Positions 25,073-33,154 of a stretch of 64,000 nt of DNA are shown in pieces. The notes below the pieces were generated by a model that saw only the letters and a list, made by a program, of their open reading frames with translations, did no database searches and was not told the DNA's origin. Positions within the stretch are counted from its first letter, which is position 1. Every line of letters starts with the position of its first letter. The position numbers and the translations under genes are program-made. This DNA is from Catenuloplanes atrovinosus (lineage in GTDB: Bacteria; Actinomycetota; Actinomycetes; Mycobacteriales; Micromonosporaceae), in assembly GCF_031458235.1 (NCBI RefSeq), contig NZ_JAVDYB010000001.1, positions 4,946,001 to 5,010,000 of the forward strand. The letters are read 5' to 3'.

Positions 25073-25103
25073 GGCCGGGAGGTGAGCAACTCACCTCCCG
25101 GCC
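25073..25103 (+). terminator. Terminator-like hairpin
   Basis: A perfect 14-bp stem GGCCGGGAGGTGAG with loop CAA lies seven bases after the stop codon. Confidence 0.7.
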
Positions 25104-25200
25104 CACGCCCGCGTTCCGAGGCGCACACGGAAGTTCGCGGGCGGCCCCGATGCACTGGCCCGCGGCGACACAAAGATCAAGATCGAAGTTCAAGATCATT

Positions 25201-25553
25201 CTTGCTCGGTGTCGCCGTGGTCCGGTCCGTCGCTCCCGCCAGAGAACGGCAGGGCCGGCACAGAACGCCGACCCTGCCTGCCAGTTGGGTGGGTGGCCGG
25301 GTTTCGGCCTCAAGGCCGGCCGAGGGCCAAGAGGCTTCGCCGGAGCCGCTTCGCGGCACTGCCTTCTGGGGCCGCACCCGGCTTCGCATCCCGGTCACCT
25401 CGCCGTCAAGGGCACGCAAAACATCTCGGCACAAACCGCCGAGATCTTTTGCTCTTCGGCCCTTGACCGCGAGCCTCCGCCGGGATGCACAGGCGCCGAT
25501 TCCGGCGGCGGGTGGTACCCGCCGCCCCGCCCATCCGGGCGCGGCAAAACCCC
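25201..25553. repeat. 353-bp hairpin-rich direct repeat, copy B
   Basis: Second copy of 17232-17584, same orientation, offset 7969 bases. Of the two differences noted, the C to T at 25516 keeps the GGCGGCGGGT/ACCCGCCGCC pairing with a shifted loop. Similarity continues weakly upstream for about 30 bases (CAAGATCGAA and neighbours). It ends 76 bp before promoter copy 6. Confidence 0.85.
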
Positions 25554-25629
25554 GCGCACCGGACCGGCCCCATGGCCACAGAAAATCAAAATCCAACACC
25601 ACGAATGACCTGTTGAAATGGCGCAGACC

Positions 25630-25641
25630 GGGGTATTATTA
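25630..25641 (+). promoter_or_regulatory. Promoter core of the GGGGTATTATT family (copy 6)
   Basis: GGGGTATTATTA with TATTAT at 25634-25639. TTGAAA lies 15 bp upstream as a possible -35. Confidence 0.65.
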
Positions 25642-25645
25642 ATAT

Positions 25646-25685
25646 AGGTCGGACGGCAAAGCCGATCACCGCCAACAAACCGGGA
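25646..25685 (+). promoter_or_regulatory. 5' leader hairpin with ACGGCAAA loop (copy 8)
   Basis: Stem GGTCGG/CCGATC (25647-25652 with 25662-25667), with a U-A pair and a G-U pair where other copies have U-G and G-C. Loop ACGGCAAAG has one extra base. CCGCCAACAA and GGGAG follow. Confidence 0.65.
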
Positions 25686-25694
25686 GAACGACCC

Positions 25695-26270
25695 ATGACG
25701 CCACCCCTTCCACTCGCCCCACAAGGCACACCACTCGTGCCCGCCTCGCCAGAGAAAACCCCGGCAGCATGCGAACAACAGAAGACCGATCACCAGATCA
25801 TCGACCTCCTCCCCGGCTCAGCCGAGCATCAGTCGTCGCTCGACCTTCCCGCCGATCACGGATTTGCAGAGCTGCTCCGGGGTCCGTACGCGTTGCCGAA
25901 GCCCTTGGATGATCGCTCGCTGCACCTGATCGAGGAAGCACGCGCGCACGTCGTCCGCGCCGCCGACGCCCTGCTATGTGACCACGTCGACCGCAAGTGT
26001 CTTGCGCGGCCGCTCAGCGACTGGGACCGCGTCACGCAATTCTGGTCGGACGAGTCCATCGATCTACTGCTTCGCCTTAGCGAGCCCGGCTGCCCACAGG
26101 CCCCGATGGGCGCATGTCTGGTCGCACAGTTCCGAGCCATGGTGTCCGTGATCCTGACGCACCACAACCGGTGGGTGAACTGGACCGAGGCCACCGACGC
26201 CGCGGAACGCGTCGTGCGGCTTTCACGCTGGATCTACAGCGGCGGATACGCCCACGCCATCGGCGCTTAG
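25695..26270 (+). CDS. Hypothetical protein, cassette gene
   Basis: 191 residues from the ATG at 25695 behind GGGAGAAC. After a Pro-rich N-terminal 45 residues the protein is helical (SLHLIEEARAHVVRAADALL, then SIDLLLRLSEPGCPQAPMG, then LVAQFRAMVSVILTHHNRW). A HEPN-like or four-helix fold is conceivable, but no catalytic motif is seen. No family recognised. Confidence 0.6.
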   Translation: MTPPLPLAPQGTPLVPASPEKTPAACEQQKTDHQIIDLLPGSAEHQSSLDLPADHGFAELLRGPYALPKPLDDRSLHLIEEARAHVVRAADALLCDHVDRKCLARPLSDWDRVTQFWSDESIDLLLRLSEPGCPQAPMGACLVAQFRAMVSVILTHHNRWVNWTEATDAAERVVRLSRWIYSGGYAHAIGA

Positions 26271-26278
26271 CCGCCATC

Positions 26279-26306
26279 GCGGTCCGGGCTGGCTCGCCCG
26301 GACCGC
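26279..26306 (+). terminator. Terminator-like hairpin
   Basis: A perfect 11-bp stem GCGGTCCGGGC with loop TGGCTC lies eight bases after the stop codon. Confidence 0.65.
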
Positions 26307-26348
26307 GCCCCAAACCGGACACCCCATAGGCACACCACAGGACAACTT

Positions 26349-26360
26349 GGGGTATTATTA
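26349..26360 (+). promoter_or_regulatory. Promoter core of the GGGGTATTATT family (copy 7)
   Basis: GGGGTATTATTA with TATTAT at 26353-26358. The following leader begins GGTCCGGTGGGGG after the same 7-nt gap. It can fold with GCCCCCTCACC near 26408 but lacks the ACGGCAAA loop. Confidence 0.6.
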
Positions 26361-26434
26361 GATCAGGTCCGGTGGGGGCAGCGCAGCGAAAGCACAAGGC
26401 CACCCCCGCCCCCTCACCTTGCAAAGAGGACCCA

Positions 26435-26911
26435 ATGGGACGACACCATCACGCCGCCACCACGCAGCCGCACACCATGCAGCCGCACACCCTCCACGGC
26501 GCACGCGTGGAGTACATCGGTGAAGACTTCGCTTGGTACGGCCACCAATTCACGGTTACCCACCGCGCCCATGTCGACGGACATCCCCGGTACGTACTCA
26601 CCGACGATCACGGCACCCACAGAATCAGCGCCAACCCGACCGAAATCAGCCCCACCAACGACGCGCTCACCTCCACCTGGACACGGCACTTCCGACGGAT
26701 CGTGGAATACATCAGCGCAAGGCACGGCGCCGAGTACGGCGAAGAGATCGCCGAAATTCTGCAATCCATCGGCCACGATGTCGTGAGCCGCCGCTACGCC
26801 CGAGCCCGACGACACCTGCTCGATCTGGAACACCACCTCAACTTCATCAACAGCGACGAGTACGAAACATCGCTCGCGCTACTCGTCGAAGTTCACGGCA
26901 CCACGGACTAA
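26435..26911 (+). CDS. Hypothetical protein, cassette gene
   Basis: 158 residues from the ATG at 26435 after AAAGAGGA. A His-rich start is followed by ARVEYIGEDFAWYGHQFTV and HPRYVLTDDHGTHRISANP, which looks like a small SH3-like beta-barrel. A helical C-terminus follows (RHFRRIVEYISARHGAEYG, then RRHLLDLEHHLNFI). No family recognised. Last gene of the array. Confidence 0.6.
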   Translation: MGRHHHAATTQPHTMQPHTLHGARVEYIGEDFAWYGHQFTVTHRAHVDGHPRYVLTDDHGTHRISANPTEISPTNDALTSTWTRHFRRIVEYISARHGAEYGEEIAEILQSIGHDVVSRRYARARRHLLDLEHHLNFINSDEYETSLALLVEVHGTTD

Positions 26912-26921
26912 GCAGAAACGC

Positions 26922-26960
26922 CGCCAAGTGGCAGGCAGACCACCGCCCGCCACTTTGGCG
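26922..26960. terminator. Terminator-like hairpin between convergent genes
   Basis: Arms CGCCAAGTGGCAGGC and GCCCGCCACTTTGGCG pair with one bulge and one mismatch. It lies between the end of the array and the minus-strand gene ending at 27043 and could serve both. Confidence 0.55.
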
Positions 26961-27042
26961 CGCGCAAGCGGAGCAACGGCGACCAACCTTCACCGAGGCC
27001 ACGAGCAACACAGAAGAGCCGACCGGACGAACCACGAAACCA

Positions 27043-27540
27043 TCAATCCGTACGGCCGACATCGACACCCGAGGAGACGCCCCCCTGAGAAGACTCTCCA
27101 CGCCCGGCCGCCTCAGGCCCGGAGGGAAGACGACCCAACCCCGCTTCGGACGATTCGGCGCGGCGCCCTCGCCGCACCGGAACCTCCGCCAGGCTCCTCA
27201 CAAACGCCGCAACGTCACTCTCAGACACCCGCCGATGCGCCGCCCGCACCTGCGTCACGTCCACACCCGCCACCTCCGCCGTTACCGCGTCATCCCGCAG
27301 GAGCACCGCCAAGCCCGCCAGCGAGACCAGGAGATCCGTCTCCGCCGCCACCACCTCCGCATCACAGACCGCCAACAGTTCGCGCCGACGCTGCGCCGCA
27401 GCCTGCGCCGCCCGCGCCCGCGCGGCAACCGCCCGCACTGCCGCATCCTCTTGCTTCCGCCGCATCTGCAGCGCCGCCGCCGCCTTGTTCGTCGTCCTAC
27501 TCGCCACGAACGTGACGGTAAACGCCCGGCGCGCAGTCAT
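27043..27540 (-). CDS. Hypothetical coiled-coil protein next to the relaxase
   Basis: 165 residues from the ATG at 27540. The first 75 residues are Ala/Arg-rich and strongly helical (AAALQMRRKQEDAAVRAVAA, then AAQAAAQRRRELLAV). AGVDVTQVRAAHRRVSESDV follows and resembles a helix-turn-helix. It is divergent from the relaxase gene with 207 bp between them, a position often held by relaxosome accessory or oriT-binding proteins. That role is inference; no family recognised. Confidence 0.55.
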   Translation of the reverse strand: MTARRAFTVTFVASRTTNKAAAALQMRRKQEDAAVRAVAARARAAQAAAQRRRELLAVCDAEVVAAETDLLVSLAGLAVLLRDDAVTAEVAGVDVTQVRAAHRRVSESDVAAFVRSLAEVPVRRGRRAESSEAGLGRLPSGPEAAGRGESSQGGVSSGVDVGRTD

Positions 27541-27747
27541 ACCAACATCTGACTCGCTTCAACCAGAACTCACATTCGTTCCATCCGAGCCACAAGTTCT
27601 AGACTCACATTCAGCGATGAATTTCAGGGTTGGCATACGTCATGGGCTGCCACTTCATCACCGGTAACATTTTGATTTGAACCGCGCGATACACCCCCTT
27701 GCATTACGGCATGCCCAGTCGGCGGCGCTGCCTTCTACGTTGGGCTG
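27541..27747. other. Low-GC gap between divergent genes, candidate oriT/promoter region
   Basis: The stretch is clearly lower in GC than both flanking genes. ACTCACATTC occurs twice (27570 and 27611 regions). The gap lies directly upstream of the MobF relaxase, the usual place of an oriT. No nic-site consensus can be assigned from sequence alone. Confidence 0.35.
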
Positions 27748-30700
27748 ATGCTGAACGTCACGCGGATCTCGCCGGGGGCGGGCTACCGGTATCTGACCGA
27801 GCAGGTCGCCGCCGGTCGGCACGACATGCGCGCGCCACCCGAGGGGCCTACTCCGTACTACATCGATCCGCAGGCGCGTGGTGAGGCGCCGGGTTGGTGG
27901 GCCGGCGACGGCGCCCGCGTGCTGGGTGTCAGCGGGTGGGTATCGGAGCCGCAGATGCGTCTCCTCATCGGGGAAGGACGTCATCCGGCCGCGGGGTACC
28001 GGCTCGGCCGGGCGTGGCGAATCTATGCGCCGCAGACCGACGCGACCCGCGTTCAGGCGGTGGAACAAGCGTGGGCGGCGCTGCCGGACGACGCCACCGT
28101 GGAGCAGCGCGACAAGGCGTGGCTGGACATCATGACCGCGCCGGAGCGCCGCGCGGTGTCCGGTTATGACGTCACGGTGTCCCCAGTCAAGAGCGTGTCG
28201 CTGCTGTGGGCGTTCGGTGACGACGGCACCAAACGCGAGGTGATGGCCGCGCATCATGCCGGCGTCCACGCCGTGCTGGACCATCTGCAGCGGCACGGTG
28301 CGATGACCCGTGCCGGCACCAACGGGGTGCGGCAGATCGAGACCGCGGGGCTCGCGGCGCTGGTGTTCGACCACCGCATCTCCCGCGAGCGTGACCCGCA
28401 GCTGCACTCGCACATCGTGGTGTCCGCGAAGGTGCGCACCCTCGACCGGGACGGCCGTCCGCAGTGGCTGGCGCTGGACGGCCGTGCCTTCTATCAGGCC
28501 ACCATCGGTGCGCGGATCTCGTACGAGCGTGCCGTCGAGGCGGAACTGGGCCGGCGTCTCGGGGTGCGGTTCGCGGCCGCGGAGGGCATGTCCACCCGGG
28601 AGATCGTCGGGATCAGTCCTGGGTCGCTGCGCCAGTACGCGAAACGGCGCGCGCTCATCGCCGGCGAGATGGAACACCGGCTGACCGGAGCCGGTGGGCA
28701 GCGCCGGCGGTTGCCCGGTGAGCGGTGGCGGGCGCTCGCGCAGGATGCGACGCTGCGGACCCGCGCGCATCTGCACGGCGGTGAGTCCACTGCCCAGGCG
28801 GTCGCCCGCTGGGAAGCCGAAGACCTCGCCGCGGGCCTGCACACCGCCGATGATGTGCGCCGCCTCCTGCGCGCCCCGGCGGCACCCGGCGAGGCCGCCG
28901 CGGCAGGCCAGCGGCTGCTGCGGCACGCGCTGCGGCACGTCACCGACCCGGCGGCGGTCACCGAGGACGACCTGCACCGGGCGGCAGCGCAGCTCGGCAT
29001 CCGTGACGATCAGCGCACGGCCGCGGTGGACGCGGCCGTGCGCACGCACCCGGGGCTGGCGGTGGCGCGGGCGATCCGCACGCTCGCGCAGGAGCGTGCG
29101 GTCTGGGGTGTCGATCACCTCGAGTTGGCCATCGGCCGCGCCTTGGACGTCGACCACACTGGCGGGCCGGCGGCGGATTGGGCGCGGGTGCAGCGGCTCG
29201 CCGCGGATGCCGTCGCTACCCGCGCCGGTGGCCTGCGCGTGCTCACTCCGCCTGCCCCGGTGACGTTCGGTCCGAGTCTGCGCCGGCTCGTCGACGGGGA
29301 GAGCACGTACACCCGGCACCGGTCGCTGCGGCTGACCAGCCTGCCGGTCCTCGCCGCCGAGAAGGAGGTCATCGCGCACGCCGCCCGCAGGGGCGCCACC
29401 CCCGTTGCGGATGCGGTGCTCGACCGGGTGGCCGCGGACTTACGGCTCAGTGCGGAGAAACACGCGGCGCTGCGGTTCCTCGCCGATGACCGGCGGGTGG
29501 TCGGTGTGATCGGCCCGGCCGGCGCCGGCAAGACGTACCTGCAGAAGGCCGTCGCCGCCGCGGCGCGCCGGGCGGGGGTGCCGGTGCTGGGGCTCACGGT
29601 CGGGCAGTCCGCCGCTGACGTGCTCGCCGAGGCCACCGGGATGCGCACCGAAAATCTGGCGATGTGGCTGCACGCCCAGCACACCCCACCCGCCGGTGAC
29701 CGTGCCATTCGGTGGCGGTTCGCCCGCGGGCAGTGGGTGGTCCTGGACGAGGCCTCGCAGGTATCCACCCTCGACCTCGTCCGCCTGCTGCAGCTGCTCG
29801 ACGGGGTGGGCGGGAAACTGATTCTGGCCGGTGACCCGCAGCAGGTGCCCGCGATCGGCCCGGGCGGCATGTTCGGCCACCTGCACGCACTCGGCGCCGT
29901 CACCGAGCTGCGCGAGCTGCACCGGTTCACGCACCGCTGGGAAGCCACCGCCTCACTACGGCTACGGCAGGCGGACCCGACCGTCCTGGCCGAATACGCG
30001 CGCCGCGGGCGCATCATCGGCGGTCACCGCGACACCATCGTCGACCAGATGGTGGCTGCCTGGGCCGGCGACCACGCGGCCGGGCTGGCGTCGGTGATGC
30101 TGGTCGGCACCGAAGCTGAGGCCGCCGCGGTGTCCGTGCGCGCCCGCGCGCGGCTGATCGCCGCCGGGCTGGTGTCGGCGGACCGGCAGGTGCGCCTCGG
30201 CGACGACACGCACGCCAGTGTCGGGGACATCGTCGTCAGCCGCCGCAACGACCGGCGGCTCACCACCGGCGGCCGGCGGTGGGTCGCCAACCGGGACCGG
30301 TGGCGGGTCACCGCCATCACCGCCGACGGCGCGCTCGCGGTGCTCAACCTGCGCACCGGCGACGACACGATCCTTCCAGCCGGGTACGCGGCCCGGCACG
30401 TGCAGCTCGGCTACGCCGTCACCGTCGACTCCGCCCAAGGCCAGTCCGTCGACGTCGCTCGGGCGCTCGTCGACGACACGATCACCGCGCAGCGGCTCTA
30501 CGTCATGCTCACCCGCGGCGCCCGCACCAACACCGCCTACGTCGTCACCGACGACGAACCCCCGGAAGGCACACCACCCGGGCCGGAGACCGCCAGCGTC
30601 GCCGTCCTGGCCGACATCCTGCGCCGTGCGACACCCGAGAAGTCCGCGACCGAAACGTCCCAGCAGCTGTGGGCCGACGCCGACGCCCTGCACGCCTGGG

Positions 30701-31989
30701 CGCCGATCTACGACGACCTGGCCGCCCGCGCCCTAACCCCCACCTACCTGACGATCATCGCCCGCTACACCGACCCGCACATCGTCGCCCGGCTCGCCGA
30801 CGACCTCGCCATGCCCGCCCTCGTCCACCGGCTCACCACCCTCCGAGAAGCCGGCTACGACCTCGACCCGATCCTCAAAAACAGCATCGAGCGCCGCGAA
30901 CTCGACACCGCCGACGACATCGCCGCCGTGCTGTCCTGGCGGCTGGACCGGCTCATCGGCCGCACCCTCGCCGACCCCCGCGCCGCCACCGCCCCCGGCC
31001 CCGCACTCACCTACACCGCCCGGATCCCCGACCTGCCCGACAGCGACATCACCGACGCCCTACGCCAAGTCGCCGCCCTGTGCGACCAGCGCACCACCGC
31101 CCTCGCCGACCTCGCCGCCACGCACCAGCCCGCCTGGGCGCGGCGGCTCGGCCCGGTCCCGGACGACGCCATCGGACGCCAGGTGTGGCTGGCGCACGCG
31201 GCGCTCGTCGCCGCCTACCGCGACCGCTACCAGATCACCGGCGACCACCCCATCGGCGGTGAACCACCCGTCACCGCGGTCGCCCAATGGGCGGCCTGGC
31301 ACCGCGCCCGTATCGCCCTGGGCACCGCCACCGCCGCCGGCCACGTCCGCGACGCCGACACCGCCGCCCTGCGCGCGCTCGTCGCCGCACAACGCGCCGC
31401 CGACACCGCCGCGCCCCCGTACGTCGCCGACGACCTGCGCGCCGCGCACCTCACCCTCCTCCAGGCCGAGGAACACGTGCAGCAGCTGCGCACCCTCCTC
31501 ACCGCCGCCACCACGGCCGCCCAACGTGCCCACACGCGGCTGGCCGCCACGAAGCCGCGGTGGTGGCACACACCCCGCCAGCGGGCACAGATCACCGGCC
31601 GCCGCGACACCGAGCAGAAACGCGTAGCCGATGCCGCCGCACGCACCGACACCCTGCGCGCCGCCCTGGAAGACGCAGGTCGGGATGTCGAAACCGCGCG
31701 AACGCGGACCGGCGGGCTGGAGGACCGGCACCGGGAATGGGTGCGCTGGTACGTCGACGCGCTACCCACCCGATACCGCGGGCTCGCCGCCGCGGCCGAA
31801 CAGAAACGCCGCCTACGTAGCCGGGTCACGGCCGTCGCCGACGCGGTCCGCGACACCACCGCACGCGTCCACGCCATCGACGCGACCCGCGCACAACCAC
31901 ACTCCCGGCCCGCTGCGGACCGGCTCACCGACCTCGCCGACGCGGCACAACAACGACTCGCACCCGGACAACCGGAGCTGGAGGAATAA
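27748..31989 (+). CDS. MobF-family conjugative relaxase-helicase (TraA/TrwC type)
   Basis: 1413 residues from the ATG at 27748. N-terminal relaxase: AGYRYLTEQ supplies candidate catalytic tyrosines (Tyr13, Tyr15), and the metal-binding histidines are His209, His220 and His222 in FDHR...DPQLHSHIVV. A SF1 helicase follows from about residue 560. It has Walker A GPAGAGKT near 588, WVVLDEASQVSTLD near 664, LAGDPQQVPAIGPGG, and DSAQGQSVDVARALV with YVMLTRGARTNTAY. The last 250 residues are Ala/Arg-rich and coiled coil. It would nick at oriT, bind the 5' end and unwind the strand for transfer. No frameshift is seen. Confidence 0.95.
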   Translation: MLNVTRISPGAGYRYLTEQVAAGRHDMRAPPEGPTPYYIDPQARGEAPGWWAGDGARVLGVSGWVSEPQMRLLIGEGRHPAAGYRLGRAWRIYAPQTDATRVQAVEQAWAALPDDATVEQRDKAWLDIMTAPERRAVSGYDVTVSPVKSVSLLWAFGDDGTKREVMAAHHAGVHAVLDHLQRHGAMTRAGTNGVRQIETAGLAALVFDHRISRERDPQLHSHIVVSAKVRTLDRDGRPQWLALDGRAFYQATIGARISYERAVEAELGRRLGVRFAAAEGMSTREIVGISPGSLRQYAKRRALIAGEMEHRLTGAGGQRRRLPGERWRALAQDATLRTRAHLHGGESTAQAVARWEAEDLAAGLHTADDVRRLLRAPAAPGEAAAAGQRLLRHALRHVTDPAAVTEDDLHRAAAQLGIRDDQRTAAVDAAVRTHPGLAVARAIRTLAQERAVWGVDHLELAIGRALDVDHTGGPAADWARVQRLAADAVATRAGGLRVLTPPAPVTFGPSLRRLVDGESTYTRHRSLRLTSLPVLAAEKEVIAHAARRGATPVADAVLDRVAADLRLSAEKHAALRFLADDRRVVGVIGPAGAGKTYLQKAVAAAARRAGVPVLGLTVGQSAADVLAEATGMRTENLAMWLHAQHTPPAGDRAIRWRFARGQWVVLDEASQVSTLDLVRLLQLLDGVGGKLILAGDPQQVPAIGPGGMFGHLHALGAVTELRELHRFTHRWEATASLRLRQADPTVLAEYARRGRIIGGHRDTIVDQMVAAWAGDHAAGLASVMLVGTEAEAAAVSVRARARLIAAGLVSADRQVRLGDDTHASVGDIVVSRRNDRRLTTGGRRWVANRDRWRVTAITADGALAVLNLRTGDDTILPAGYAARHVQLGYAVTVDSAQGQSVDVARALVDDTITAQRLYVMLTRGARTNTAYVVTDDEPPEGTPPGPETASVAVLADILRRATPEKSATETSQQLWADADALHAWAPIYDDLAARALTPTYLTIIARYTDPHIVARLADDLAMPALVHRLTTLREAGYDLDPILKNSIERRELDTADDIAAVLSWRLDRLIGRTLADPRAATAPGPALTYTARIPDLPDSDITDALRQVAALCDQRTTALADLAATHQPAWARRLGPVPDDAIGRQVWLAHAALVAAYRDRYQITGDHPIGGEPPVTAVAQWAAWHRARIALGTATAAGHVRDADTAALRALVAAQRAADTAAPPYVADDLRAAHLTLLQAEEHVQQLRTLLTAATTAAQRAHTRLAATKPRWWHTPRQRAQITGRRDTEQKRVADAAARTDTLRAALEDAGRDVETARTRTGGLEDRHREWVRWYVDALPTRYRGLAAAAEQKRRLRSRVTAVADAVRDTTARVHAIDATRAQPHSRPAADRLTDLADAAQQRLAPGQPELEE

Positions 31990-31992
31990 CCC

Positions 31993-32997
31993 ATGGCGGG
32001 ACGTCACTGCGTCGCGTTCGTCGACGAATCGCTCCTGAAAGGTTCCCACTCGCCGGGGTTCTATCTGCTCGCGGCCGTCATCCTGGACCAGGACACCGCG
32101 GACCAGGCGCGCAACGCCATGCGCGCCGCCGTCGGCGGCGACTACTTCCATACCACCAAGCTTCATCACGCCGCCCGGTTCCGGGTCGTCGAGGACGCCC
32201 TCGACACGGTGGCCGCACACGCCGGCTGGGTGCACATCGTCACCCACGCCCCGCTGGACGTGCCGAAGGAGATCGCACGCCAGCGCTGCCTCGGCCAGAT
32301 GCTGCCGGAGCTCAACCGCCAACGCGTGCGAGACGTCATCCTCGACAGCCGCGGCGCAGACCCCGACCCCGAGAAACGCGACTCCAACGACCTCCGTGAC
32401 CGGCGCACCTACCGGCACCTCGTCCGCGAAGGCACCATCAGCTCTCGCATGGCGCTGCGTCACCAGCCCAGCCGCGACGAGGGATTGTGGATGGCGGATG
32501 CTGCCGCCTGGGCCACACAGCGCGTGCTTCGCAGCGACGACCCGGTGTGGTGGAACCGCATCGCGGACGTCACCACGGTCACCGACGCCGTCACCGGAAC
32601 GGACCTGCACATCCGCGGGGACGGAGGTGGTGATAGGGCCGCTCTGCCACACGGTGATCACGGCCCCCAGAGAGCGAGCCAAAGCGCTCCACCCCTGTTA
32701 TCACCACCAGCATACCCGTCGGCCGCAGACGCGCCGCCATCGTTTCCCGACGCCACCCTTACCGACCTGGTCATGCAGAGCCTGTACGCGCGCCAAGCCC
32801 ATGCCCGTGTGGAAAAGCAGCTCTCCAGGTCGATCGCCGAACTGTCGGCCGAAGTGCGCAACCTCCACCACACCATCCAGCGCATCGCCGCTCTGCATCC
32901 CCCACAGTCCGACGCACCGGAGGCAACCCCGGAACCGCCGGACACCGGCCCGCAATCCGGCGTGGACGGCCGCGGCGACCTGCGAGCGCTGGAGTGA
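31993..32997 (+). CDS. DUF3800 family protein with a coiled C-terminal extension
   Basis: 334 residues from the ATG at 31993, three bases after the relaxase stop, hence the same operon. CVAFVDESLL at the start, VILDSRGADPDPE in the middle and RDEGLWMADAAAWATQR give the D...D...D/E pattern of DUF3800, an RNase H-like fold common on mobile elements. Residues 215-260 are low-complexity. The C-terminal 70 residues form a likely coiled coil (RVEKQLSRSIAELSAEVRNL). Nuclease activity linked to transfer or defence is possible but untested. Confidence 0.7.
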   Translation: MAGRHCVAFVDESLLKGSHSPGFYLLAAVILDQDTADQARNAMRAAVGGDYFHTTKLHHAARFRVVEDALDTVAAHAGWVHIVTHAPLDVPKEIARQRCLGQMLPELNRQRVRDVILDSRGADPDPEKRDSNDLRDRRTYRHLVREGTISSRMALRHQPSRDEGLWMADAAAWATQRVLRSDDPVWWNRIADVTTVTDAVTGTDLHIRGDGGGDRAALPHGDHGPQRASQSAPPLLSPPAYPSAADAPPSFPDATLTDLVMQSLYARQAHARVEKQLSRSIAELSAEVRNLHHTIQRIAALHPPQSDAPEATPEPPDTGPQSGVDGRGDLRALE

Positions 32998-33154
32998 CCA
33001 TCCGGCCGTGATCAGCGTGCCCGGCGCCGCGCCGGCAGCCACGTCGTGCGGCCTCACCGTGGACAGCGCACCTGCTCCGCGACGCGCGTTCCCTCAGCGG
33101 TGGCGCATCATGTGGTGGGACATCGGCAGGCCCGAAGGACATCCGTTCGTCGTT

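Noticed and set aside
17640-26960. Cassette array read as an integron
   Set aside because: No integron integrase is present, the hairpins lie between promoter and gene rather than at recombination borders, and the loops are invariant, unlike attC sites.
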